Shown here piece after piece: positions 1 to 8,646 of a stretch of DNA of 64,000 nucleotides. This DNA is from Blastococcus colisei. Lineage in GTDB: Bacteria; Actinomycetota; Actinomycetes; Mycobacteriales; Geodermatophilaceae. Position numbers and translations under genes: made by a program. The notes under the pieces were generated by a model, which saw nothing but the letters and a program-made list of their open reading frames with translations, was not told the origin of the DNA and did no database searches. The stretch lies in NCBI RefSeq assembly GCF_006717095.1, contig NZ_VFQE01000002.1, positions 124,001-188,000 of the forward strand. Reading direction: 5' to 3'. Within the stretch, counting starts at the first letter, position 1. The number at the start of each line of letters is the position of its first letter.

Positions 1-1
1 C

Positions 2-352
2 ATCACCGGGCTCGAGGAGGGGCGGGTCGAGTTCACCTGCGAGGTCGACGAGTCGGTCTACAACCCCATCGGCGTCGTCCACGGCGGGCTGGTCTGCACC
101 CTGCTCGACACCGTCGCCGGCTGCGCGGTGCATACGACGCTTGCCGCCGGGGTCGGCTACACCTCGATCGAGCTGAAGGTGAACTACCTGCGGGCCGTGC
201 ACGCGACGAGCGGGCCGCTCACCGCGATCGGCCGGGTGGTCAAGCCGGGACGGCGGGTGGCGTTCGCCGACGGCGAGGTGCTCGACGCCGCGGGCCGGAC
301 GGTGGCGACGGCGTCCAGTTCGCTGTTGGTGTTCGCGATCCCTGCAGCCTGA
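2..352 (+). CDS. PaaI-type hotdog-fold thioesterase, 3' part
   Basis: Only the 3' part is in the window; the reading frame is open from base 2 and ends in TGA at 352. The visible 116 residues contain the NPIG-VVHGG segment and a following helix with an Asp, typical of the PaaI/YdiI hotdog thioesterases that hydrolyse acyl-CoA or aryl-CoA esters in the cytoplasm. The C-terminal strands end in a V-ATASSSLLVF pattern also usual for the family. The substrate cannot be told from the sequence. The next gene is convergent, 15 nt away. Confidence 0.8.
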   Translation: MTGLEEGRVEFTCEVDESVYNPIGVVHGGLVCTLLDTVAGCAVHTTLAAGVGYTSIELKVNYLRAVHATSGPLTAIGRVVKPGRRVAFADGEVLDAAGRTVATASSSLLVFAIPAA

Positions 353-367
353 GAGGCGGGCGGCAGG

Positions 368-2677
368 TCAGGCGAGCGAGCGCACGGTGGCCGGCGGACG
401 GTTCTGCAGCCACGACCACAGCTGCTCCGCCGGCAGCGGGCGGCTGAGGTGGTAGCCCTGGACGACGTCGCAGCCGAGGCCGGCCAGCGCGTCCACCGTG
501 GCCTGGGCCTCCGCGCCCTCGGCGACCAGGGTGAGGTCGAGGGCGTGGGCCAGCTGCAGCGTCGAGGTGACGATCGACGCGGCGCGGGAGCTCCCGGTCA
601 TGGCCGCGACGAACACGCGGTCCAGCTTCAGCTCGGTGACCGGCAGCGCCGCCAGGTAGGCCAGGCTGGAGTAGCCGGTGCCGTAGTCGTCGATGGAGAC
701 ACCGACGCCTGCCTCGCGCAGGCGGGACAGCACGCGGACGGCGCGCTCCCGGTCCTCCACGAGGATGCTCTCGGTGACCTCCAGGACGAGCGCGGCAGCG
801 GGCACGCGATGCCGGCGCAGGGCCTCGGCCACCTCGTCGGGAAAGTCCTCGTCGACGAGGTTGGACGGACTGACGTTCACCGAGACGGTCAGGAGGCAGC
901 CCTCGTCGGCCCATGCGCGGCACTGGGCGAGCGCCATGTCGACCACCGCGGAGGTGAGCCGGCTCATCAGCCCGGCCGACTCCGCCAGGTCGATGAACGC
1001 GTCGGGGAAGATCAACCCGCGCGTGGGGTGCTGCCAGCGCACCAGGGCCTCGACACCCTCCACCTCACCCGTGGCCAGGGCGAGTTTCGGCTGGTAGTGG
1101 AGCACGAGCTGGCCGCCGGTGATGCCGGTGCGCAGCTGCTCGACCGCCTCCAGGCGGTGGCGTCCGTGCCCGTCACGGGCGTCGTCGTAGGCCGCCACTC
1201 CGCCGGACGAGCCGCTGCGGCCGGCCTTCGCCGAGTACATCGCCAGGTCGGCGAGCTGGAGCAGCTCCTCGGCGGTGACCGAGTGCTCGGGCCCGATCGC
1301 CACGCCGACACTCGCGTCGATGGTCAGGCTCGTGCCGCCGACCCGGAACGGCTGCTGCAGCTGCGCGCGCAGGCGTGCTGCCAGCGTGACGGCGTCCGCG
1401 CCGACCAGGTCCGCGGCCAGCACGACGAACTCGTCGCCGCCGAGGCGGGCGAGGAAATCCTCGGCGCGCAACTCGCGGGTCAGCCGGGGCCCGACCTGCC
1501 GGAGCAGCGCGTCACCCACCGCGTGGCCGAGGGAGTCGTTGATCTCCTTGAACCGGTCGAGATCGAGGACGAGGACGGCGACGCCCGCGCCGGTGGCGAG
1601 CCGGTCGTCGGCGGCCTCCAGCGCCTCGAACACCGATCGCCGGTTCGGCAGCCCGGTCAGCTCGTCGGTCCGGGCCTGGCGCCGGCTGTCGGCCAGGGCG
1701 CGGACATCCCGGAAGGCCAGCGCGGTCCGGGCCAGCGCCGCGAGCACGGCTGCCACCGCGAGCCCGCCGGCCAGGACGCTGCCACTCTCGACGTAGCCGT
1801 GGAAGAGCATGGCCAGCGCCGCCAGCGTGCACAGAGCCGGCAGCACCAGGGCGCCCGTCCCCGTCAGGCGCTGAGCCCGCCCCCGCCGCGGCCGCTGGCA
1901 CGCGGCCATCCCGAAGCAGAAGAAGGCCGCACCCCAGCCGAGGTCCAACGGTCCACCGTCGGCGTACGTCGACTGCAGCACCTGGATCGCATACACCGCG
2001 TCGGTCAATACGAAGATCACCAGGCCGGTCGTCAGCCACCACCAGGCCGCACCCGCTCCCCGGCCGATGACGGTCAGGGCTCCGGTGATCACGGTGAGCA
2101 GGACCAGGTCGGCGACGGGGTAGACCATGGAGACGGCGGCTGCCTCGTCGACGGCCGCACCCCGGAACGCTCCGACGAGTACGGCGACGCCGAACGCCGC
2201 CGCAGTCAGGGCGACGACCAGCCCGTCGAGCCACATGCTGGTGGTGAACCGGCGCACCCGCGCCCGCACCATCAGCACGAAGGTCAGGTACGCGAGCGGG
2301 TAGAAGCTCATCCATCCCACGTCCGCCCAGTTGGGACGCACGGCGCCGACCAGGCCGTCGTAGTGGAGGACGTGCGTCAGGCTGCCGGCCAGGTAGGCGG
2401 CCAGTGCCGCGGCGAAACTGCTCCAGGCGAGCCGTTCACGGCGGTAGAGGATGGCCCGGGCGGTCACCAGCCCCACGAGGCCGAGGATGAAGAGGTTGTT
2501 CGCATCGCCGTCCAGCACCGCCCGGTAGGCGGCCGACCTGGCGACCACCGGCAGGAAGGACACCAGGTACCCAGCAGCCAGCACGGCGCCCAGCACCTGC
2601 ACGATCCGCAGCGGACGGTCGGCACCGCGCACCCGGGCATCCGTGCCCTGGGCGTCGCGGGGCCTCGTCCTGCGCAT
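368..2677 (-). CDS. Membrane-anchored GGDEF-EAL cyclic-di-GMP signalling protein
   Basis: The chosen ATG at 2677 gives 769 residues; an open frame extends further upstream but would run into the divergent gene at 2799. The first ~300 residues hold about nine hydrophobic segments forming a sensory membrane domain. A GGDEF domain (about 330-490) has an intact RLGGDEF motif near 412, so diguanylate cyclase activity is plausible. An EAL domain (about 510-765) has EALVRW near 542, with the conserved Glu. The protein could make or degrade c-di-GMP; the net activity cannot be read from sequence. The motility genes at the far end of the window are a possible output of such signalling. Confidence 0.9.
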   Translation of the reverse strand: MRRTRPRDAQGTDARVRGADRPLRIVQVLGAVLAAGYLVSFLPVVARSAAYRAVLDGDANNLFILGLVGLVTARAILYRRERLAWSSFAAALAAYLAGSLTHVLHYDGLVGAVRPNWADVGWMSFYPLAYLTFVLMVRARVRRFTTSMWLDGLVVALTAAAFGVAVLVGAFRGAAVDEAAAVSMVYPVADLVLLTVITGALTVIGRGAGAAWWWLTTGLVIFVLTDAVYAIQVLQSTYADGGPLDLGWGAAFFCFGMAACQRPRRGRAQRLTGTGALVLPALCTLAALAMLFHGYVESGSVLAGGLAVAAVLAALARTALAFRDVRALADSRRQARTDELTGLPNRRSVFEALEAADDRLATGAGVAVLVLDLDRFKEINDSLGHAVGDALLRQVGPRLTRELRAEDFLARLGGDEFVVLAADLVGADAVTLAARLRAQLQQPFRVGGTSLTIDASVGVAIGPEHSVTAEELLQLADLAMYSAKAGRSGSSGGVAAYDDARDGHGRHRLEAVEQLRTGITGGQLVLHYQPKLALATGEVEGVEALVRWQHPTRGLIFPDAFIDLAESAGLMSRLTSAVVDMALAQCRAWADEGCLLTVSVNVSPSNLVDEDFPDEVAEALRRHRVPAAALVLEVTESILVEDRERAVRVLSRLREAGVGVSIDDYGTGYSSLAYLAALPVTELKLDRVFVAAMTGSSRAASIVTSTLQLAHALDLTLVAEGAEAQATVDALAGLGCDVVQGYHLSRPLPAEQLWSWLQNRPPATVRSLA

Positions 2678-2798
2678 GGGGCTCCATCGGCCGGTCCGGG
2701 CCGGTTCTGCAGCACCTCGGTCGAGAAGTTCCGGCCGTCCCCTCGCACGGGGGAGCAACCCGGGGTTCCCGGCCCGTCCCCTTCCGTAGCCTGCCGCC

Positions 2799-3185
2799 GT
2801 GGCGAACTGGGACGACGTGGCGCGTAGCTGCCTCGCCCTGCCCGCCACCACCGAGGGCACCTCCCGGGGGTGGCGTCAGTGGCAGGTGCGGACCAGGGCC
2901 TTCGTGTGGGAGCGCCCGCTGGGCACGAAGGACGTCGCCGAACTCGGGGACGCCGCGCCCACCGGCCCGGTCGTCGCGGCGTACGTGCCCGACGAAGGGG
3001 CGAAGCGGGCACTGATCGCCGACGAGCCCGATGTCTACTTCACGACGTCCCACTTCGACGGCTACCCGATCGTGCTGTGCCGGCTGGACCGCCTCGACCG
3101 CCAGTCCCTCACCGAGCTCTCCGCCGAGGCCTGGGCCTGCCGGGCGCCGCGCCGGCTGGTGGCCGAGCACCTGCCCCCGGCGTGA
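2799..3185 (+). CDS. MmcQ/YjbR-family protein
   Basis: The gene encodes 128 residues from a GTG start. The layout (an N-terminal helix with a short LALPATTEG-like segment, a central VPDEGAKRALI helix and the VYFTTSHFDGYP region) matches the MmcQ/YjbR family, small proteins with a CyaY-like fold sometimes described as DNA-binding. The biochemical role is not established for the family. It is divergent from the GGDEF-EAL gene, with about 120 nt between them for both promoters, and convergent with the DUF1028 gene. Confidence 0.75.
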   Translation: MANWDDVARSCLALPATTEGTSRGWRQWQVRTRAFVWERPLGTKDVAELGDAAPTGPVVAAYVPDEGAKRALIADEPDVYFTTSHFDGYPIVLCRLDRLDRQSLTELSAEAWACRAPRRLVAEHLPPA

Positions 3186-3192
3186 CCGAGTA

Positions 3193-4086
3193 CTACGCGG
3201 GCACGATCCGGTCGATGACGTCGGCCGGCATCAGACCGGCCTTGCCGAACCGCCGGGCCGCCTCCAGGAACTGCGGCGCCGTGCCGGCGAGCTCGCACAG
3301 CATCTCGCGGGCGGCGTCCTCCCGACCGGCCAGGGCGGCGACCACGGCCCGCCACATCAGCTGGTCGGGCTCGGTGGCGGGATCCATCGGGCGCAGCAGC
3401 TCGAGCTCGCGGTCGGCGGTGACCGGGTCACCGTCGATCGCCTGCTGGAAGGCCCGGACGACGTCCTGGTAGCGGGCGCGGGTCACCAGCAGGTCGGCCA
3501 GCGCGGGAACCGGATCCTGCGAGTCGTCGACGCGCAGGTCCACGACCGCGTCGTGCCACGGCCGACCGGTCGTCGTCGCCCGGATCACCATGATCGCCGC
3601 GGACCGTCGTCCCCGGAAGTCGCCGCCCGCCTCCTCGGCGGCCTGCAACGCGCTGAGCAGTCGCTGCGCCAGCGGGCCGGCGGAGTTCTCGAACCGCTCG
3701 ACCATCGACTCCCACACCGCAGGGCAGACGACCATGTTGGCCAGCGCGACGCACGTCTCCCCGACCAGGTGCCCGGCGGACTCCACGCAGCTGGTCCCGG
3801 TGTAGGCCGCCAGGTCGCCGTTGACGCCCAGCACCGCCACCTGCCGGCGCTCCGGCTGGGGGTCGACGCTGCTCAGCGCGGTCAGCACCTCCTGCGCGGT
3901 GAACCCGCCCCGGAGCAGGTCCAGGCCGACCGAGCCGTACATCGGCTCGGCCATCGACTGCGTGGCGATCACGCCGTGGCCGGGCAATGCGAACGGCACG
4001 CTGTTGCCGACCGCGAAGGCCTGCGACTGGGTGGCGACCCCCATCTCACCGGTGTCGGGGTCTCGGGCGACGATCGAGTAGGTCAC
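3193..4086 (-). CDS. DUF1028 domain protein (Ntn-hydrolase-like)
   Basis: The 297-residue protein begins MTYSIVARDPDTGEMGVATQ, the hallmark N-terminus of DUF1028 proteins, which are predicted to share the Ntn-hydrolase fold. The DUF1028 core covers about the first 200 residues; the C-terminal ~90 residues are helical and look like a tetratricopeptide-type extension (repeated AL-x-REDA segments), as seen in other members. The substrate is unknown. It lies alone on the minus strand, with 8 nt separating it from the convergent YjbR-like gene. Confidence 0.8.
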   Translation of the reverse strand: MTYSIVARDPDTGEMGVATQSQAFAVGNSVPFALPGHGVIATQSMAEPMYGSVGLDLLRGGFTAQEVLTALSSVDPQPERRQVAVLGVNGDLAAYTGTSCVESAGHLVGETCVALANMVVCPAVWESMVERFENSAGPLAQRLLSALQAAEEAGGDFRGRRSAAIMVIRATTTGRPWHDAVVDLRVDDSQDPVPALADLLVTRARYQDVVRAFQQAIDGDPVTADRELELLRPMDPATEPDQLMWRAVVAALAGREDAAREMLCELAGTAPQFLEAARRFGKAGLMPADVIDRIVPA

Positions 4087-4126
4087 GGCGCTCGCCTACC
4101 CGCACCCCGCTCGCCGTTACACGCCG

Positions 4127-5116
4127 TCAGCCGCCGAAGCCGGTCAGCGCCTCCGCGAGCAGGGTGACCGAGCGCAGCCGGGCCTCCGTCGTCGGGGCCT
4201 GGTGGGCGACGATCAGCTCGTCGGCGTCGGCGGTCTTCAGGAAGCCGTCGAGGTACTCCCCTACCTCGGCGCGGGTGCCGACGGCGGTGTGGGTGAGCAT
4301 CGACTCCACGTGGGTGCCGGCGCCCTGGGCCAGCAGCTGGTCGGCCTGCTCGTCGCTGAGGGTCTGCCCGCGGCCGAAGAGCCCGATGGCGAGGTTGCGC
4401 TTGACGGCCTCGTGATTCGCGCGGGCTTCGTCGGTGGTGTCGGCCGCGATGACGTTCACCCCGGCGATGACGTAGGGCTCGGACAGCTGCTCCGAGGGCG
4501 TGAACTCACGCCGGTAGGCGGCGACGGCCGGCTCGAGCAGCTGCGGCGCGAAGTGCGAGGCGAAGGCGTAGGGCAGGCCGAGGGCGGCGGCCAGGGTGGC
4601 ACCGAACATCGACGACCCGAGGATGTAGAGCGGGACGCTCGAGCCCTTGCCGGGGATGGCATCGACCCCGGGCACCCGCGTCTCGCCGGCGAGGTAGGCC
4701 TGCAGCTCCAGCACGTCCTGCGGGAACCGGTCGGCCGAGTTCGGGTTCCGGCGCAGTGCGTACATCGTGTTCTGGTCCGACCCCGGCGCGCGCCCCAGGC
4801 CGAGGTCGATCCGACCGGGGTACATGGCCTCGAGCGTGCCGAACTGCTCGGCGATGGTCAGCGGCGAGTGGTTCGGCAGCATCACGCCACCGGCCCCGAG
4901 CCGGATGGTCGTGGTGTGCGCACCCACGTGGGAGATCAGCACGCTGGTCGCCGACGACGCGATCGACGGCATGTTGTGGTGCTCGGCGTACCAGACGCGC
5001 CGGTAGCCGTGCTCCTCCGCGCGCTGGGCGAGAGCGACGCTGGCGGCGATGCTGCTGCTCGCGGTCTCACCGCGGGCGATGGGGGCCAGGTCGAGGACGG
5101 ACACCGGGATGCGCAT
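4127..5116 (-). CDS. LLM-class flavin-dependent oxidoreductase
   Basis: A 329-residue luciferase-like monooxygenase family protein. The start at 5116 gives the typical MRIPVSVLDLAP N-terminus of the single-component group often labelled MsnO8-type. Visible family landmarks are RVWYAEHHNMP (about 35-45), LGAGGVMLPNHSP, and the GRIDLGLGRAPGSD loop that contacts the FMN phosphate. The expected reaction is reduced-flavin-dependent oxidation of an unknown organic substrate. A longer open frame upstream is non-coding in appearance and crosses the nrdB remnant, so it was not used. Confidence 0.85.
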   Translation of the reverse strand: MRIPVSVLDLAPIARGETASSSIAASVALAQRAEEHGYRRVWYAEHHNMPSIASSATSVLISHVGAHTTTIRLGAGGVMLPNHSPLTIAEQFGTLEAMYPGRIDLGLGRAPGSDQNTMYALRRNPNSADRFPQDVLELQAYLAGETRVPGVDAIPGKGSSVPLYILGSSMFGATLAAALGLPYAFASHFAPQLLEPAVAAYRREFTPSEQLSEPYVIAGVNVIAADTTDEARANHEAVKRNLAIGLFGRGQTLSDEQADQLLAQGAGTHVESMLTHTAVGTRAEVGEYLDGFLKTADADELIVAHQAPTTEARLRSVTLLAEALTGFGG

Positions 5117-5182
5117 GGAGAAGCCCTTCACGTTGGTTGCCGGGTGCAACGCCGGGCCCGCGAGGAGCCTTCCCGCGCCGGT

Positions 5183-5223
5183 GCCCCGGGGTCGGGGACG
5201 GCAGCCGTCCCCGACCCCGGGGC
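5183..5223. terminator. Perfect long hairpin behind the nrdB remnant
   Basis: Two 20-base arms are perfectly complementary around a single central base (arms begin gccccggggtcggg...). The hairpin lies 10 nt beyond the stop of the nrdB remnant and 67 nt before the LLM oxidoreductase start, reading on the minus strand. It has no clear T-tract, as is common in high-GC actinobacteria. It is best read as the old nrdB terminator that survived decay of the gene. Confidence 0.6.
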
Positions 5224-5232
5224 TCCGGCGTC

Positions 5233-5545
5233 CTAGAAGTCCTCGTCGTCGAACGAGACCTGGCCGCTGACCCCCATCTGGTAGGCCGAGACCCGCCGCT
5301 CGAAGAAGTCGGACAGCTCCTGCACGCCCTGCAACTCCATGAAGGCGAACGGGTTCGCCGACCCGTACCGCGCCGGGATCCCGAGCAGCTCCAGCCCCGG
5401 TCGGCCACGTGCTCGAGGTAGGCGCGCATGTCCGGCACTCCCCCGCCCAGCAGGTCCTCGGCGAACCGGACCTCGCACTCGACGGCTTCGGCATACGCCC
5501 CAGACCAGCTGCGCGACCACCACATGTGGAGATGCCGACGGCGGC
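5233..5545 (-). pseudogene. nrdB remnant: 3' end of class I ribonucleotide reductase small subunit
   Basis: On the minus strand two frames together encode the C-terminal end of a class I ribonucleotide reductase beta subunit. One frame gives MWWSRSWSGAYAEAV..CEVRFAEDLLGGGVP, then a shift to a second frame gives LGIPARYGSANPFAF, QELSDFFERRVSAYQ and the terminal SFDDEDF, the tail that docks on the large subunit. The iron-binding N-terminal two thirds are absent and the join needs a frameshift, so the fragment cannot be functional. The upstream limit is approximate. A strong hairpin follows its stop. Confidence 0.7.
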
Positions 5546-5587
5546 CTTGCCCTACATGTTCCGACGGCGTGTCGAGCAGGGCGCAGG

Positions 5588-6172
5588 TCAGCGGCTCTGC
5601 AACGCGTCCAGCGCGACGGCCATGGACGCCGCGAGCCGGAAGTCCACGCGCGGGTCGGGGACGGTGACCACGTAGCGGTCCCGGATGGCCTTCTTCCGCT
5701 CGCTGGTCAGCACCGGCTGGCCGGTCGCCGTGTCGACGAAGTCGAAGTGGAAGACGAAGGGCACCCAGATGTCCCCGACATAGGGGATGAGGTCCCAGAT
5801 CCGGCGCAGGATCGCGATGACCGGACGGCGTTCCCGGCCGACGGCCTGCAGGCCGGGTGCGGACAGGTTCCAGGTGGAGCGCAGGAGGCTGGCCCCGAAC
5901 TGCTTGCTGAAGGTGCCCAGGACGCTGCCGTACTCGTCGTAGACGTCGTGCTCGGCGTGCACGTCCAGCCGCTGCCGCGCCTTGAACGAGAACACCGGCC
6001 GGGTCTTGGACTCGTCGGCGTAGAAGATCACCTCCTCCTTGAGCTTCATCCGCTTCTGCTCGGCCAGGGCCATGAGCGGGCCCTCGCTGCCGTCGGGGTC
6101 GGCCGCACGGATCTCGTACCGGTTCACCATCACGGTGATCCGCTGCCTGACGAAGAACCGCGGTACCACCAT
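5588..6172 (-). CDS. LURP-one-related / scramblase-like (tubby C-terminal fold) protein
   Basis: 194 residues from ATG 6172; an upstream in-frame ATG at 6253 would add a low-complexity Ser/Pro stretch and is less likely. The sequence RFFVRQRITVMVNRYEI, followed by alternating strand segments (MKLKEEVIFYAD, RPVFSFKARQRLDVHAEHDVYDE) and LGTFSKQF, matches the LURP-one-related family, whose fold resembles tubby C-terminal domains and phospholipid scramblases. No catalytic residues are known. The function in actinobacteria is undefined. Confidence 0.7.
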   Translation of the reverse strand: MVVPRFFVRQRITVMVNRYEIRAADPDGSEGPLMALAEQKRMKLKEEVIFYADESKTRPVFSFKARQRLDVHAEHDVYDEYGSVLGTFSKQFGASLLRSTWNLSAPGLQAVGRERRPVIAILRRIWDLIPYVGDIWVPFVFHFDFVDTATGQPVLTSERKKAIRDRYVVTVPDPRVDFRLAASMAVALDALQSR

Positions 6173-6374
6173 GGGCGCCGGCTGGGGTGATCCGGAGGAT
6201 GTGGTCACGGCTGGGCTCCCGTACTGGTCGGACGCGGCTGGAGGGAGGCCCATCCTGGCCCATGGGTGGCCGGCGGTGGATGTCGATCGTGTTGCAGGCG
6301 CCGCCGCGGCGGATCAGCCGTTCACCCGGTGGGAAGGCATCTCGGGGAACGACCACGAGCCACGGAGGAGCGAC

Positions 6375-6797
6375 ATGACCACCGACGACTTCGCCGGACG
6401 TCTGGTCCGGCTGTCCGAGACGGACCAGACGGTCGCCGATCCGGCCGCCGATGTCCGCGGGCGCCCGATGGTCGACAGGTCCGGGGAGGACGTCGGCCGG
6501 ATCGAGGACCTGCTCATCGACGAGCAGGAGAAGAAGGTGCGCCTGCTGCGGGTCGGCTCCGGGGGATTCCTGGGCATCGGCAAGGACCACTTCCTCGTCC
6601 CGGTCGATGCGATCGAGTCCATCGACGAGGAGCGGGTCGTCGTGGGCCGGGACCGTGCCGGGCTGGCCGACGCACCGGCCTACGACCCCGAGCTGGCCGA
6701 CGATCCCGTCTACTACGCGACGCTGTACGGCTGGTGGGGATACGGCCCCTACTGGACCGCCGGCTACGTCTATCCCCCGTTCCCGTACTACCGCTGA
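6375..6797 (+). CDS. PRC-barrel domain protein
   Basis: 140 residues; the ATG at 6375 has an ideal GGAGGAG ribosome site 4 nt upstream, which decides the start over longer in-frame options. A PRC-barrel covers about residues 27-90 (GRPMVDRSGEDVGRIEDLLID ... FLVPVDAI), the small beta-barrel found in RimM and photosystem H subunits. The tail is rich in Tyr, Trp, Gly and Pro. Many actinobacteria carry such proteins of unknown role, often linked to stress. Confidence 0.8.
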   Translation: MTTDDFAGRLVRLSETDQTVADPAADVRGRPMVDRSGEDVGRIEDLLIDEQEKKVRLLRVGSGGFLGIGKDHFLVPVDAIESIDEERVVVGRDRAGLADAPAYDPELADDPVYYATLYGWWGYGPYWTAGYVYPPFPYYR

Positions 6798-6828
6798 ACG
6801 TGCCCGGCGACCTCTGCGCCATGGGTGC

Positions 6829-7416
6829 TCAGGGGCTGACCTCCACCAGGTCGAGGACGAAGGTGAGGGTGGCGCCACCCGGGATGGGGCCCTGTCCACG
6901 CTCCCCGTACCCCAGGTCGCTGGGGATGGTGACCAGCCGGCGTCCGCCGACCTTCATCCCCGCGATCGCCTGCTCGAAGCCGGGGATGACCCTGCCTTCG
7001 CCCACCGTGACCGGCAGCGTCTCGTCCGATCCGCGGCTCCAGGAGGAGTCGAATTCCTCCCCCGTCTCGTAGAACGCGCCGACGTACTTCAGTGCCACGG
7101 TGGAGCCCTCGGTGGCCTCGGCGCCCGTGCCGACCACGATGTCGCTGACGACCAGGCCGCACGGCGGCGGAGCGTCCGACGGCGGGACCTCGGGGGCGAC
7201 GCCGAGGTCGGTGGAGATCCCGGCTGCCGGTTCGGCCGTCGACGGCCGGGTCTCGCACGCTGCCGCGCTCGCTTCCGTCGTGGTGCTCTCCTCGGTGGTG
7301 GACGTCTCCGGAGCCGACCGGGCCGCCTCGTCCTGACGGCCGTCGTCGCCGCAGGCGACGAGGGAGACGGTGACGGCGGCGGCGAGCACCGCACGCGCGG
7401 CAGTACGACGGATCAT
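6829..7416 (-). CDS. FKBP-type peptidyl-prolyl isomerase lipoprotein
   Basis: 195 residues from the ATG at 7416, which has GAGGAG upstream. The N-terminus is a lipoprotein signal (MIRRTAARAVLAAAVTVSLVAC) with a lipobox LVAC, then a Ser/Thr/Glu-rich linker. The C-terminal ~110 residues are an FKBP domain (TVALKYVGAFYETGEEFDSS, VIPGFEQAIAGMKVGGRR, IPSDLGYGERG). It should be anchored outside the membrane and speed proline isomerisation of secreted proteins. It is convergent with the PRC-barrel gene. Confidence 0.9.
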   Translation of the reverse strand: MIRRTAARAVLAAAVTVSLVACGDDGRQDEAARSAPETSTTEESTTTEASAAACETRPSTAEPAAGISTDLGVAPEVPPSDAPPPCGLVVSDIVVGTGAEATEGSTVALKYVGAFYETGEEFDSSWSRGSDETLPVTVGEGRVIPGFEQAIAGMKVGGRRLVTIPSDLGYGERGQGPIPGGATLTFVLDLVEVSP

Positions 7417-7815
7417 TCCGATTCTCCTCGGTGAGCGGATGCTCGTATCGGGGCCGGCGAGCACGCTCGCCGCGGGCCGGGGCGGTCGGACCGGTGGCAC
7501 CGGCATCTCCCCGCGGGATGGGATCACCTGCTCCAACGGCGCAACGGGCTCCTCGGGTTCCCGCGCCACACCCCGGCGCCGCGAACTCGCGGGCATCGCT
7601 GCCGAGCCGCGCTGCCGGCTGCCGGGACACCTGCGCACGGCGCGCCGCCGAGGACGCGCCGTCAAAGCCCTTCTCCACGCACGGGGTCCGTGATCCACTG
7701 CGCTCCTCCCCGCCGCGCTGTCGGCGTCAGCAACGAAGCTGGAGGCAGAGATGCCGTTCGGGCAGGACGTGGCCGTAGCTCGCGCGACCGGCGCCGACCC
7801 GGATCTCCCGGCGTC
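7417..7815. other. 399-nt divergent intergenic region upstream of sdh
   Basis: No convincing gene is visible on either strand. The region separates the divergent FKBP lipoprotein and the sdh operon and should hold both promoters. A short perfect palindrome, ggcgagcacgctcgcc, lies near 7457-7472. Open frames reading through it have compositions expected from GC-rich shadow frames. Confidence 0.5.
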
Positions 7816-8646
7816 GTGACCGCCACGGCTCCCCGGGGGACGGGGGCGGTCAGCCCTGGGCGAGGCGACGGAGGGCCGGCCCCGCGTCGTCCGGCGATCG
7901 CGGAACGGACGCTGCGCACCGACCGGTGGTGGGTGCAGCCGCTGGTCACCGTCGTCGTGCTCGTGCTGTTCATCGCGTACTCGACGTTCCGGGCCTTCCA
8001 GAACGCGCACTACTACGCGTCGCCGTACATCTCGCCCTTCTACTCGCCCTGCATCACCACCAGGTGCGAGGGCGACAGCTTCCCCGAGTTCTTCACCGGT
8101 CCGTCCTGGATCTCCCCGGCCCTCTACATCCTGGTGCTGCCGCTGGGCATCCGGCTGACCTGCTACTACTACCGCAAGGCCTACTACCGCTCGTTCTGGC
8201 TCTCCCCACCGGCGTGCGCGGTCGCCGAGCCGCACCGCCGGTACACCGGCGAGACGCGGCTCCCGCTCCTCGGGCAGAACATCCACCGGTACTTCCTGTA
8301 CGCGGCGCTGCTGTTCAACGTGATCCTCTTCTACGAGGCCTTCCGCGGTTTCCGGGACGAGACCGGCGAGTGGGGCCACATGGGCCTCGGCACGCTGATC
8401 CTGCTGGCGAACGCCGTCCTGCTCTTCATGTACTCGATCTCCTGCCACTCCTGCCGGCACATCGTGGGTGGACGCCTGAACCACTTCTCCAAGCACCCGC
8501 TGCGGTACAAGGCGTGGACCTGGGTCTCGAAGCAGAACGCCCGGCACATGCAGTACGCCTGGATCTCGCTGTTCGGCGTCGCCTTCGCCGACTTCTACGT
8601 GTTCCTCCTGGCCACCGGCACGATCACCGACCTGAGGTTCTTCTGA
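7816..8646 (+). CDS. sdhC: Succinate dehydrogenase membrane anchor subunit
   Basis: 276 residues from GTG 7816 (start uncertain; the frame is open further upstream). About five hydrophobic helices (LVTVVVLVLFIAYSTF, ALYILVLPLGIRLTC, YFLYAALLFNVILF and others) with several His residues suit a haem- and quinone-binding anchor. It has the single large anchor subunit of the actinobacterial Sdh1 type (Rv0249c-like) instead of separate sdhC and sdhD. Its TGA overlaps the sdhA ATG by one base, indicating coupled translation. It anchors SdhAB to the inner face of the membrane. Confidence 0.8.
   Translation: MTATAPRGTGAVSPGRGDGGPAPRRPAIAERTLRTDRWWVQPLVTVVVLVLFIAYSTFRAFQNAHYYASPYISPFYSPCITTRCEGDSFPEFFTGPSWISPALYILVLPLGIRLTCYYYRKAYYRSFWLSPPACAVAEPHRRYTGETRLPLLGQNIHRYFLYAALLFNVILFYEAFRGFRDETGEWGHMGLGTLILLANAVLLFMYSISCHSCRHIVGGRLNHFSKHPLRYKAWTWVSKQNARHMQYAWISLFGVAFADFYVFLLATGTITDLRFF

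Noticed and set aside
449-2827. Plus-strand open frame opposite the GGDEF-EAL gene
   Set aside because: Arg/Gly/Gln-rich shadow; the minus strand has intact GGDEF and EAL domains.
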